Source of the DNA: an uncultured Collinsella sp. | GTDB lineage: Bacteria > Actinomycetota > Coriobacteriia > Coriobacteriales > Coriobacteriaceae | DNA: 8,066 nt | Reading direction: 5' to 3' | Assembly (NCBI GenBank): GCA_900545875.1 | Contig: URAQ01000067.1 | Span: forward strand, 1-8,066 | Shown: positions 1-5,922 of the stretch, in pieces | Layout: each line of letters begins with the position of its first letter | How positions within the stretch are numbered: the stretch's first letter is position 1 | Made by a program: the position numbers and the translations under genes | Notes under the pieces: model-generated | Told to the model about the DNA's origin: nothing | The model's database searches: none | What the model saw: the letters and a program-made list of their open reading frames with translations, nothing else

Positions 1-196
1 CGCGCCCGCCGCGCTCGAGTGCCTCAGCAGCCCAGTCGATTGCTGTGGCAACCTGGGGCAACACTTTCGTGACCGACTGGACGGCACGAAGATCCTCATC
101 GTTCATCGTCGTGACGATTTGCAGCGATGTCATCGTATCGAGGTCCATTGACCTTTGATTACGCTGTTCGGTCGTGAATTTTGTTAAATCGAGCAT
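1..196 (-). CDS. murQ: MurQ, N-acetylmuramic acid 6-phosphate etherase (N-terminal part, cut by window edge)
   Basis: MurQ is a cytoplasmic lyase that removes the D-lactyl ether from N-acetylmuramic acid 6-phosphate to give GlcNAc-6-phosphate, a step of cell-wall recycling. Only the first 65 residues are present. They hold the family's N-terminal signature TEQRNQRSMDLDTM, followed by a helix with LPQVATAIDWAAEAL and ending in ERGGR, just before the SIS domain would begin. I chose the ATG at 196 because AGGTG lies 6 nt upstream. An in-frame GTG at 205 is a possible alternative and would add three residues. A nearer ATG at 202 is out of frame and hits a stop after five codons. The gene begins 10 bp after the stop of the RpiR-type regulator, so the two are surely co-transcribed. 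The catalytic part lies outside the window, so activity cannot be judged. The identification rests on my memory of the family's N-terminus and on the neighbour. Confidence 0.88.
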   Translation of the reverse strand, partial: MLDLTKFTTEQRNQRSMDLDTMTSLQIVTTMNDEDLRAVQSVTKVLPQVATAIDWAAEALERGGR

Positions 197-206
197 TTCA
201 TTCACC

Positions 207-1058
207 TCATCTTTCCTGTTTCTCGATGTAGTTTTGTTTAATGACATGCGTCGCCCGTTCGTAGTCGCTGGCAACGTAAGCAGCGTACAGGGCATCGACA
301 ACCATAAGCTGGGCCATACGCGAAGCCATGGCACCGCTGCGGACCAAGGGTTCACTCGCAGCAACGCCGAGCACGGCATCGGCCATGGTGGCAAGCTTGG
401 ATGATCCATCTACTTTGGTAACGGCCACAACGGGACAGTTGTGACGTTGAGCCTCGGCGGTGCAGTCCAGCACCTCTTGCGTCAAGCCCGAGTAGCTAAA
501 GGCGATTGCCATATCGCCCTCATGCATGTTCTTGGCACATAAGAGCTGATCATGCCAGTCGTCGTACAGATGGCACTCTTTGTCGACACGCATGGGCTTT
601 TGCGCCAGGTCGTGCGCGACCAAACGAGAGGCACCAATACCGAACAGATTGACCGCGCGTGCCCGCTTAAGACGGGCCGCGCATCGCTCCAAGACGGTGT
701 AATCGAGCGTTCGCGCCGTCGCCTCGATCGTGCGCACGTTGCTTTTCATCACCTTCCCCACGATACGTTCGACGCTGTCATCCATGGAGATGTCCTCGAG
801 GGCTACGTCTTTCTTGTCACCTAAGAGCGCCAGCTCGGCAATCAGTTCGCGCTGGAACTCCTTGTAGCCCGCAAAACCCAAACGCTTGCAAAAGCGCAAA
901 ATGCTCGAGGGCGAGGAGAACGTGACATCGGCAAGACCGCGGACGGACAGCCCGACCACCTCGTGCGGATGAGCGCTTACATATGCGATGACATTGCGTT
1001 CCGCCGGGCTCGCGCTGAGCTCACGCTCGCGAAGCCGCAAAAGCAATCCGTTTGCCAT
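207..1058 (-). CDS. RpiR-family transcriptional regulator, MurR-like (HTH + SIS)
   Basis: This is a probable sugar-phosphate-responsive repressor of the RpiR family, 283 residues, the usual length. Residues 1-75 form the N-terminal helix-turn-helix domain, with the recognition segment SSPSSILRFCKRLGFAGYKE at about 48-67. Residues 130-260 form a SIS domain with the glycine-rich entry NLFGIGASR (137-145) and the phosphosugar loop AFSYSGLTQEV (186-196). The upstream GTG at 1067 was rejected as the start because it lies inside the Shine-Dalgarno GGAGGTG; the ATG at 1058 sits 6 nt after that site. The gene is followed after 10 bp by murQ, so the likely effector is N-acetylmuramic acid 6-phosphate, as for E. 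coli MurR; that is inference from context. In E. coli murR is divergent from murQ, whereas here the regulator leads the operon, which would fit autoregulation. Other sugar phosphates cannot be excluded. Confidence 0.88.
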   Translation of the reverse strand: MANGLLLRLRERELSASPAERNVIAYVSAHPHEVVGLSVRGLADVTFSSPSSILRFCKRLGFAGYKEFQRELIAELALLGDKKDVALEDISMDDSVERIVGKVMKSNVRTIEATARTLDYTVLERCAARLKRARAVNLFGIGASRLVAHDLAQKPMRVDKECHLYDDWHDQLLCAKNMHEGDMAIAFSYSGLTQEVLDCTAEAQRHNCPVVAVTKVDGSSKLATMADAVLGVAASEPLVRSGAMASRMAQLMVVDALYAAYVASDYERATHVIKQNYIEKQER

Positions 1059-1064
1059 CTCAAA

Positions 1065-1071
1065 CACCTCC
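1065..1071 (-). promoter_or_regulatory. Ribosome binding site that decides the regulator start
   Basis: GGAGGTG lies 6 nt before the ATG at 1058. The longer reading that starts at the GTG at 1067 would begin within this site, so the shorter protein is preferred. Confidence 0.8.
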
Positions 1072-1103
1072 GTTGAGAAGAATTAAAGACCAACGAACGA
1101 TTC

Positions 1104-1132
1104 GTACCGGATACAAACAGCTTTTGCGGTAC
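1104..1132. promoter_or_regulatory. Inverted repeat upstream of the murR-like gene, possible operator
   Basis: GTACCG (1104-1109) and CGGTAC (1127-1132) form a perfect 6-bp inverted repeat. Its arm centres are 23 bp apart, close to two helical turns, and it lies 46-74 bp upstream of the regulator's ATG. RpiR-type regulators bind as dimers to inverted repeats near their own or their target promoters, so this is a fair operator candidate. I see no convincing -35/-10 pair here; a TTTAAT at about 1082-1087 on the minus strand is the best -10 and has no good partner. A 6-bp repeat can arise by chance. Confidence 0.3.
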
Positions 1133-1157
1133 ATTGTGCCGCATCGTGGCGCACAAA

Positions 1158-1181
1158 GGGCGAGCGTTCTACCGCTCGCCC
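1158..1181 (-). terminator. Hairpin between the VanZ-like gene and the murR-like operon, likely terminator
   Basis: A perfect 9-bp stem, GGGCGAGCG paired with CGCTCGCCC around a 6-nt loop, lies about 80 bp after the stop of the VanZ-like gene. On the minus strand the stem is followed by TTTGTG, a short and imperfect U-tract, so it should end minus-strand transcription only moderately well. It separates the VanZ-like gene from the murR-murQ unit. The rest of 1059-1262 holds no gene that I can recognise. Confidence 0.6.
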
Positions 1182-1262
1182 CTCAAATCCGACCGCTCGG
1201 AAATACGCGCGACACAAAATAATTCAACGAGGCCGCATTATCAGAAACGGGTTTGTTACCGG

Positions 1263-1844
1263 CTAGCGCCTCGCATGGGCGCCGATCGGCCGAGTCGCAT
1301 GGCGCACCAACGCCGCCGCCAGCAATACCAACAGCATGGCGGTGACATAGCCCGCAGCATCGAATCCTAAATCGATAACGTCGAAATGCCTGCCGGGAAC
1401 AAAGATCTTATGTACCTGATCGCCAACGGAGCAGGCGGCGCAAAAGAGCAATACGGGCACGCAACGGGAGCATACGCTCCACGGACGCCTGGAAAAGCAA
1501 ACCACGACCACCGAGGCGAACAATCCGACGAAGAAAAACTCTACGGTATGGGCAACGCGACGGACGTTTGTGCCCACCCACATGCGAACGGAAGCAAGTC
1601 GGCCAGACCGGACATTCGAGGCAGCCGAATCGGCGCCCCCGGTCATTCCGTTCTCCGTCTGAGCTTCACCCGTGGCATCGGCAGCCTGAACGCCCGTAGC
1701 CTGACCCTCCACCACACGCGCGGTGGACTCGCTCAGCAACGACGTCTCTACCGCATTTTGCTCCGTCAGCACCCAGATGCCCGTCAGCGTTACAGCGAAC
1801 AGAACGATCGCGGTCCATCCGATTATTTGTTTTACGCGTGCCAA
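1263..1844 (-). CDS. VanZ-like family membrane protein
   Basis: This is a polytopic membrane protein of the VanZ-like family. VanZ itself is linked to low-level teicoplanin resistance, but for most family members, including this one, the function is unknown. From a TTG start it has 193 residues: TM1 at about 7-27, a long hydrophilic loop at 28-95 rich in Ala, Gly, Ser, Thr and Glu, then TM2 (100-117), TM3 (about 127-141) and TM4 (158-180). Family hallmarks are VRRVAHTVEFF (94-104) and GDQVHKIFVPGRHFDVID (141-158), matching the usual K-x-x-H-x-x-E-Y and DExHQ-x-F-x-PGR-x-x-D-x-x-D pattern. The TTG at 1844 is chosen because AAAGGAGGT lies 7 nt upstream; any longer reading has to run through that site. 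No transporter or resistance genes are adjacent. A TTGACG/TACACT pair (1899-1894 and 1879-1874) upstream has too short a spacer (14) to call a promoter. Confidence 0.8.
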   Translation of the reverse strand: MARVKQIIGWTAIVLFAVTLTGIWVLTEQNAVETSLLSESTARVVEGQATGVQAADATGEAQTENGMTGGADSAASNVRSGRLASVRMWVGTNVRRVAHTVEFFFVGLFASVVVVCFSRRPWSVCSRCVPVLLFCAACSVGDQVHKIFVPGRHFDVIDLGFDAAGYVTAMLLVLLAAALVRHATRPIGAHARR

Positions 1845-1851
1845 GGGCCAA

Positions 1852-1858
1852 CCTCCTT
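1852..1858 (-). promoter_or_regulatory. Strong ribosome binding site supporting a TTG start
   Basis: AGGAGGT on the minus strand lies 7 nt before the TTG at 1844. No ATG or GTG stands at a suitable distance, so this site fixes the TTG as the start of the VanZ-like gene. Confidence 0.7.
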
Positions 1859-1948
1859 TTTTGAATATCAGCGAGTGTAGCCCCAAATGACATCGTCAAC
1901 GTATCAAAATTTGAATCGCAACAGGAAGCGACAAAGCGACGCAAACCC

Positions 1949-2554
1949 CTACCCCGCCTCGCGCATCCAGCGATCGAACGTCCCCACGCACACACCCAAG
2001 CACTTTGCTGCCTGGCTGCGGGTAATATCGCCTGCCTCATAGCTATCGCGCACCAGCTCAAACTGAGGAGGGCACGGCTTGCGAGGTCGACCGAAACGGA
2101 CCCCTCGCGCCCGCGCCGCTGCAATTCCCTCCGCCTGGCGCCGATGGATATTCTCGCGCTCCACCTGCGCCACGTAGCTCAGCAGTTGCAGCACAATATC
2201 GGCAATCAGGATGTTGGTCACATCCGGCGCGCCGCTGGCCCTGACGCGCGTGTCAAGCAATGGCATGTCCAACACCACAATGGCAACCCCGAGCTCCTTG
2301 GTAATGCGTCGCCATTCCTCAAGAATCTCGGAGTAATTACGACCAAGTCGGTCGATAGAAAGCACCACCAGTACGTCCCCGTCTCCCAGGACGTGCAGCA
2401 GCTCGCGATAACGCGGTCGATCGAAGTCCTTGCCGCTCGCATGGTCGGCATAAATATTCGCCGAGCCCACGCCATAGGCGCCCAGCGCATCCAGCTGCCG
2501 ATTAAGGTTCTGATCGCGCGAACTCACCCGCGCATAACCGTACACCGTCGCCAT
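1949..2554 (-). CDS. Serine recombinase, small resolvase/DNA-invertase type
   Basis: This is a site-specific serine recombinase of 201 residues, the size of Hin/Gin invertases and Tn3-type resolvases. It would cut DNA through a covalent 5'-phosphoserine link and rejoin it. The catalytic domain (about 4-145) begins YGYARVSSRDQN, with Arg9 and the nucleophile Ser11, and has the second active-site cluster IDRLGRN (67-73, Arg69 and Arg72). Helix E follows as ERENIHRRQAEGIAAARARG (132-151). FGRPRKP then links to a C-terminal helix-turn-helix (about 165-198, ITRSQAAKCLGVCVGTFDRWM). All key residues are present, so it looks active. The ATG at 2554 is chosen; an in-frame TTG at 2584 falls inside an inverted repeat and has no SD. 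The SD (GGGGATGAG) is weak. No transposase or partner gene is adjacent, so it is a solitary recombinase. Whether it inverts or resolves DNA cannot be told from the protein. Confidence 0.9.
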   Translation of the reverse strand: MATVYGYARVSSRDQNLNRQLDALGAYGVGSANIYADHASGKDFDRPRYRELLHVLGDGDVLVVLSIDRLGRNYSEILEEWRRITKELGVAIVVLDMPLLDTRVRASGAPDVTNILIADIVLQLLSYVAQVERENIHRRQAEGIAAARARGVRFGRPRKPCPPQFELVRDSYEAGDITRSQAAKCLGVCVGTFDRWMREAG

Positions 2555-2572
2555 CTCATCCCCGCTTTCTTG

Positions 2573-2598
2573 TAAACCTGCCAAAAGGGACAGGTTTA
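2573..2598. repeat. 26-bp imperfect palindrome, candidate recombinase crossover site
   Basis: TAAACCTG (2573-2580) and CAGGTTTA (2591-2598) are perfect 8-bp inverted arms around CCAAAAGGGA. The centre falls on AA (2585/2586). A 26-bp imperfect palindrome with a central dinucleotide is the form of hix/gix sites and of res subsite I used by small serine recombinases. It lies 18 bp upstream of the recombinase ATG and covers the likely -10 box, so binding would also repress the gene. No second copy occurs in this window. Confidence 0.55.
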
Positions 2599-2621
2599 TT
2601 TTGGTAGGTTTTACCTCTCAA
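2593..2621 (-). promoter_or_regulatory. Candidate recombinase promoter embedded in the inverted repeats
   Basis: On the minus strand TTGAGA (2621-2616) matches the -35 consensus at five of six bases. A 17-bp spacer leads to TAAACC (2598-2593), a weak -10 with three of six matches. The -35 lies in the second inverted repeat and the -10 is the right arm of the 26-bp palindrome, so recombinase bound there should block transcription. Confidence 0.35.
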
Positions 2622-2632
2622 ATAGCAGGTAA
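2611..2632. repeat. Second inverted repeat of the same architecture, candidate accessory recombinase site
   Basis: TTACCT (2611-2616) and AGGTAA (2627-2632) are perfect 6-bp inverted arms around a 10-bp spacer that again has AA at its centre (2621/2622). The half-sites share ACCT with those of the palindrome at 2573-2598, and the two centres are 36 bp apart. A further half-site on the minus strand, TAAAACCTA (2613-2605), lies between them. Several related half-sites in a row upstream of a recombinase gene resemble a multi-subsite res locus. Confidence 0.45.
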
Positions 2633-2677
2633 GCGGGCGGCCGAGCAGACGGCAAGGTAGCCACGATTCAAATGCGA

Positions 2678-2701
2678 AGGGCGGTCCCGAAAGGCCGCCC
2701 T
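2678..2701 (-). terminator. Hairpin downstream of rnr, likely terminator
   Basis: AGGGCGGTC (2678-2686) pairs with GGCCGCCCT (2693-2701) in a 9-bp stem with one G.T pair and a 6-nt loop. It begins 30 bp past the rnr stop. The minus-strand tail TTCGCATTT is only partly U-rich, so termination may be incomplete and could leak into the recombinase gene. Confidence 0.55.
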
Positions 2702-2730
2702 CCGCTCCCCCACCATGAGTCGGGATTTGG

Positions 2731-4866
2731 CTAATGGATAAGCTTAAAGTCCAAGTGCCCACGCGTGGTATTGACGCGCGAGACCTCGATAATCACGCGC
2801 TGCCCCAGCTCGTAACGGGTGCCCGTGTCGGCACCTGTGAGCGTGAGCGCGTCCTCGTCGAACTCGAACCACTCGTTGCCCAGACTCTTGATCGAAACCA
2901 AGCCTTCGACCTGCGTTAGGTCCAAGCGCACAAAAAGGCCCATGCTGCTAACCCACGAGACGGTTCCGGCATAGCGCTCGCCCAGACGGTCCTCATAGTA
3001 CTGGGCAATCTTGATCTTTTGCGTCGCATGGCTGGCGGCATCTGCCGCGCGCTCGGCATCGCTGCATGCGCGGCAGATCTGCGGCAGAATGCGCGGCAGC
3101 GACTCGCGCCCCTTGCCGATCAGCCGCGGCGTACGGACCAAGGCGTCCTTGCCGCCGAGCCGCTCATAGGCCAACTGCAGTTTGAGCACGCGGTGCACCA
3201 CCAGATCGGGGTAGCGACGGATGGGACTCGTAAAGTGACAGTAGCACGGCGCGGCGAGCGCAAAGTGGCCCTCGTTGCGCGGCTTGTACAGCGCGCGCTG
3301 CATGCTGCGCAGAAGCAGCGTGTTAACGAGCGGTGCGTTGGCCGTACCGGCGGCAGCATCGACTGCAGCCTGCAGCTCATCGGGGCTCCCCAGGGCAATA
3401 CCGGCAGCACGGCGATCGTCGATGATGCCTAGCTGCGCCAGCGCAACGGCGGCACCGTGCAGGCTATCGGGGCTCGGATCCTCATGCACGCGATAGCAGG
3501 CCTCGATATCACGGTCTGCCAGCCACTCTGCAACGCACTCGTTGGCGAGCAGCATAGCTTCCTCGATAAGCGACGTGGCACACGAACGCTCACGCGCCAC
3601 AATCTGCACGGGCACTCCGTCCTCATCCAACAGAGCACGAATCTCGGCGGTGTCAAAATCGACCGAGCCGCGGGCGCGACGGATACGACGGCGGAGTTCG
3701 GCGAGTTCGTTAGCGGCGACAAGGAAATCGCCGAGGTCGACGTTGTAGCCGCGGGCGGCCTCCTCGCACGCAAGACCGCGCTCAAGCGCTTCCTCGCGCG
3801 AGGTCTCGGCAGCCGCAACATCCTCGGCTGCACCCTCCAGCACCGAATACTCAACCGCGCCGGCACGCACCAGCAGCGCCTCGGCGCCGTCATAGTCCAT
3901 ACGCACACGCGAGCGAATCACGCTGGGGTACGGATCGTAATGCCGCACGCGACCCTGTGCATCGAGCTCGATATCGACGGTAAACGCAAGACGGTCCTCG
4001 TCAGGGCGAAGCGAGCACAGGTCATTGGACAGGCGTTCGGGCAGCATGGGAAGCACGCGATCGGCCAGATACACCGATGTCGTACGATGGCGAGCCTCAA
4101 GATCGATATGCCCGTCCCAAGCCACATAGTGTGAAACGTCGGCGATATGCACACCCAGCTTGTAGCCACCCTCGGGCGTGCGCTCCAGCGAAATGGCGTC
4201 GTCAAAGTCGCGCGCGTCGACTGGGTCGATCGTGATGACAAAGCGGTCACGCAAATCGCGGCGGAGCGGGTCCTTAAGCGCCGCGGACACATCGAGCGAA
4301 AGCCCCTCGGCCTCGTCCAGCGCGGCCTCGGGATAGCTATCGGTATAGCCGTAACGCGCCATCACATATTGAACGCCCAAATCGGGCGCGTCGTCTCCGC
4401 CAATGCGGCGTTCGATCGTCACGGTGCCCGATTCCAGGCGCGTCGGGTAGGTCAAAATGCGCGCGACAACGGCATCACCCGAGTGGACACCCAGACGATC
4501 CGCCGAGGTATCCTCGGGCAGAATGAAGAAGTCGGCCTTCAGACGCGAATCGAGCGGCTCGATCACACCGAGCGGACCGGCGGTCTGGTACGTACCCACC
4601 ACGCTTATGGCTGCGCGCTCAACCACGCCCTCGATCACGGCGCGACGCTCGCCATGCGGGCTGTTCTTAATGCTCACGGCAACGGTATCGCCGTCCATGA
4701 TCTCACGCTTGCCGCGACCCATGACCTTGTAGTCGCCATTCTCAGTTATGACATAGGCACTGTGCTCATGGAGCTGCACGCGCCCGGTCAGGCTCGGACG
4801 GCGTTCGCTACGCACCGGCCCGCGCTTATTGCGAGCTCCACGCTTATGCTTGTTATTGCGCCCCAT
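2731..4866 (-). CDS. rnr: Ribonuclease R, 3'-5' exoribonuclease
   Basis: RNase R degrades structured RNA from the 3' end, including mRNA, faulty rRNA and, with tmRNA-SmpB, messages on stalled ribosomes. The protein has 711 residues. A short basic N-terminus (NNKHKRGARNKRG, 4-16) precedes cold-shock domains (about 25-85 and 90-155). The RNB catalytic domain follows (about 205-560), with the metal-binding motif TIDPVDARDFDDA (212-224; Asp214, Asp220, Asp222, Asp223) and the motif HFTSPIRRYPDL (544-555). A C-terminal S1 domain (632-708) ends the protein at DFKLIH. It lacks the Lys-rich C-terminal tail of E. coli RNase R (813 residues). A helical stretch at about 335-392, rich in Ala and Glu, seems somewhat longer than usual. 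The ATG at 4866 has AAGGAGG 4 nt upstream. The gene lies between two terminators, so it has its own promoter within 4867-4943, though I cannot name one. No smpB or ssrA follows it here. Confidence 0.95.
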   Translation of the reverse strand: MGRNNKHKRGARNKRGPVRSERRPSLTGRVQLHEHSAYVITENGDYKVMGRGKREIMDGDTVAVSIKNSPHGERRAVIEGVVERAAISVVGTYQTAGPLGVIEPLDSRLKADFFILPEDTSADRLGVHSGDAVVARILTYPTRLESGTVTIERRIGGDDAPDLGVQYVMARYGYTDSYPEAALDEAEGLSLDVSAALKDPLRRDLRDRFVITIDPVDARDFDDAISLERTPEGGYKLGVHIADVSHYVAWDGHIDLEARHRTTSVYLADRVLPMLPERLSNDLCSLRPDEDRLAFTVDIELDAQGRVRHYDPYPSVIRSRVRMDYDGAEALLVRAGAVEYSVLEGAAEDVAAAETSREEALERGLACEEAARGYNVDLGDFLVAANELAELRRRIRRARGSVDFDTAEIRALLDEDGVPVQIVARERSCATSLIEEAMLLANECVAEWLADRDIEACYRVHEDPSPDSLHGAAVALAQLGIIDDRRAAGIALGSPDELQAAVDAAAGTANAPLVNTLLLRSMQRALYKPRNEGHFALAAPCYCHFTSPIRRYPDLVVHRVLKLQLAYERLGGKDALVRTPRLIGKGRESLPRILPQICRACSDAERAADAASHATQKIKIAQYYEDRLGERYAGTVSWVSSMGLFVRLDLTQVEGLVSIKSLGNEWFEFDEDALTLTGADTGTRYELGQRVIIEVSRVNTTRGHLDFKLIH

Positions 4867-4943
4867 GGCGCCTCCTTGCTATCGATTGCGAACTCCAAAG
4901 AGTCTACCCAAATGATTCGCTTTCCTGCCGTCCCCTAGGGATC

Positions 4944-4977
4944 AAAAAACGGGCCGCCCCATAAGAGACGACCCGTT
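4944..4977 (-). terminator. Rho-independent terminator of ftsE-ftsX
   Basis: On the minus strand a 13-bp stem (outer AACGGG with CCCGTT, three G.U pairs further in) closes a TTAT loop and runs directly into TTTTTT (4949-4944). It begins 24 bp after the ftsX stop. Because of the G.U pairs the stem is complete only in minus-strand RNA, so it acts in one direction. It separates the cell-division operon from rnr. Confidence 0.88.
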
Positions 4978-5001
4978 GGAAGGGGTGAATTCCAGGCATG
5001 C

Positions 5002-5922
5002 CTACACGCGCAGGTAGCGACGCATGGCGATGGCAGAACCAAAGAGACCGATAACCACACCGACCAGGATCAGCGCAGCATAGGTCACCAGGTAGTACTG
5101 CATCGGCAGGGCAAACGACATCCAGCCGATGCTCTCCTGCAGACGCGGAATCATCAGATTGCGCAGCAGCTCCAGAACGCCGATGGAAAGCAGCGAGCCC
5201 AAAATGGCCTGCAGTACGCCCTCGGTGATAAACGGGCCGCGAATGAAGCCGTTGCTGGCGCCGACCAGACGCATAATCGCAATCTCACGACGACGCGCCG
5301 TGATGGACAGGCGAATCGTGTTGTTGATGAAGATGAATGCGATAAAGGTCAGAAGGCCAACGAGCACCACGGCGGCGATGCGGATGTAGTTGGTCACCTG
5401 GAACAGGCGGCTCACTTCCTCTTGGCCGTACAGCACGCTCGCGTTGGCGTCGCCGTCATCCGCGATCTTCTGGAAGTCGGCGTTCTTCTTGAGCTTCTCT
5501 GCCGTGCTTTCGACCTTGGACGGATCGTCCATCTCAATTGCAAACGAAGCCGGCAGCGGGTTCTGGCCATCGAGCGCGCTCATGGTGGCGTCGGCGTTGC
5601 CCGACATGTTGCTCGTATACTCGGCCAGCGCGTCGTCCTTGTCCTTATAGATCACGGACTTGACGTTATTCCACGTCTTAAGCTCGGCCTCAAAAGCCTG
5701 AACATCGGCCTGATCGGCGTCATCGCTAATGAACGCGTTGATGACAACCTGATCCTCGACGGTGCCGATCACGGAGTTCAGCATCGCGGAGCCCATGATG
5801 AACAGGCCGATGATAAACAGCGAAAGGAAGATCGTGATGACGGCGCCGAGCGAGGTAGTCCAGTTACGGAAGAAGTGGCTGATTGCCTCTTTGAAGGAGT
5901 AGCCCACGTTAGTTGGTGCCAT
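5002..5922 (-). CDS. ftsX: FtsX, cell-division ABC transporter-like permease
   Basis: FtsX is the membrane partner of FtsE. The pair does not transport; it activates peptidoglycan hydrolases at the division septum from across the membrane. The protein has 306 residues with the family's four membrane segments: TM1 (about 23-45), a large extracellular domain (about 50-172), TM2 (182-200), TM3 (about 232-252) and TM4 (278-297). The extracellular domain holds the conserved NPLPASF (121-127). The FtsE-coupling region reads RREIAIMRLVGASNGFIRGP (211-230) and is followed by the conserved ITEGVLQAILG. The ATG at 5922 lies within ftsE, a 14-bp overlap that implies translational coupling. The SD GGGGAGG is rather far off (11 nt). 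No hydrolase gene of the PcsB or RipC kind is adjacent, so the target enzyme is unknown. A strong terminator follows. Confidence 0.95.
   Translation of the reverse strand: MAPTNVGYSFKEAISHFFRNWTTSLGAVITIFLSLFIIGLFIMGSAMLNSVIGTVEDQVVINAFISDDADQADVQAFEAELKTWNNVKSVIYKDKDDALAEYTSNMSGNADATMSALDGQNPLPASFAIEMDDPSKVESTAEKLKKNADFQKIADDGDANASVLYGQEEVSRLFQVTNYIRIAAVVLVGLLTFIAFIFINNTIRLSITARRREIAIMRLVGASNGFIRGPFITEGVLQAILGSLLSIGVLELLRNLMIPRLQESIGWMSFALPMQYYLVTYAALILVGVVIGLFGSAIAMRRYLRV

Noticed and set aside
1845..1886. A longer start for the VanZ-like gene, adding 14 residues.
   Set aside because: The added part reads through the strong AAAGGAGGT site, which fits the TTG at 1844 far better.
1904..1914. 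Small palindrome TCAAA-A-TTTGA upstream of the VanZ-like gene.
   Set aside because: The arms are five AT-rich bases with no promoter at a sensible distance, so it could well be chance.
2555..2584. A longer start for the recombinase at a TTG at 2584.
   Set aside because: The TTG lies inside the 26-bp palindrome and has no ribosome binding site. The family normally begins a few residues before YGYARVS, as with the ATG at 2554.
3457..4134. Long plus-strand open frames opposite rnr, also 4147-4938 and 6323-7039 opposite ftsE.
   Set aside because: They are antisense to clearly coding genes. GC-rich codon usage keeps such shadow frames open, and none shows a domain.
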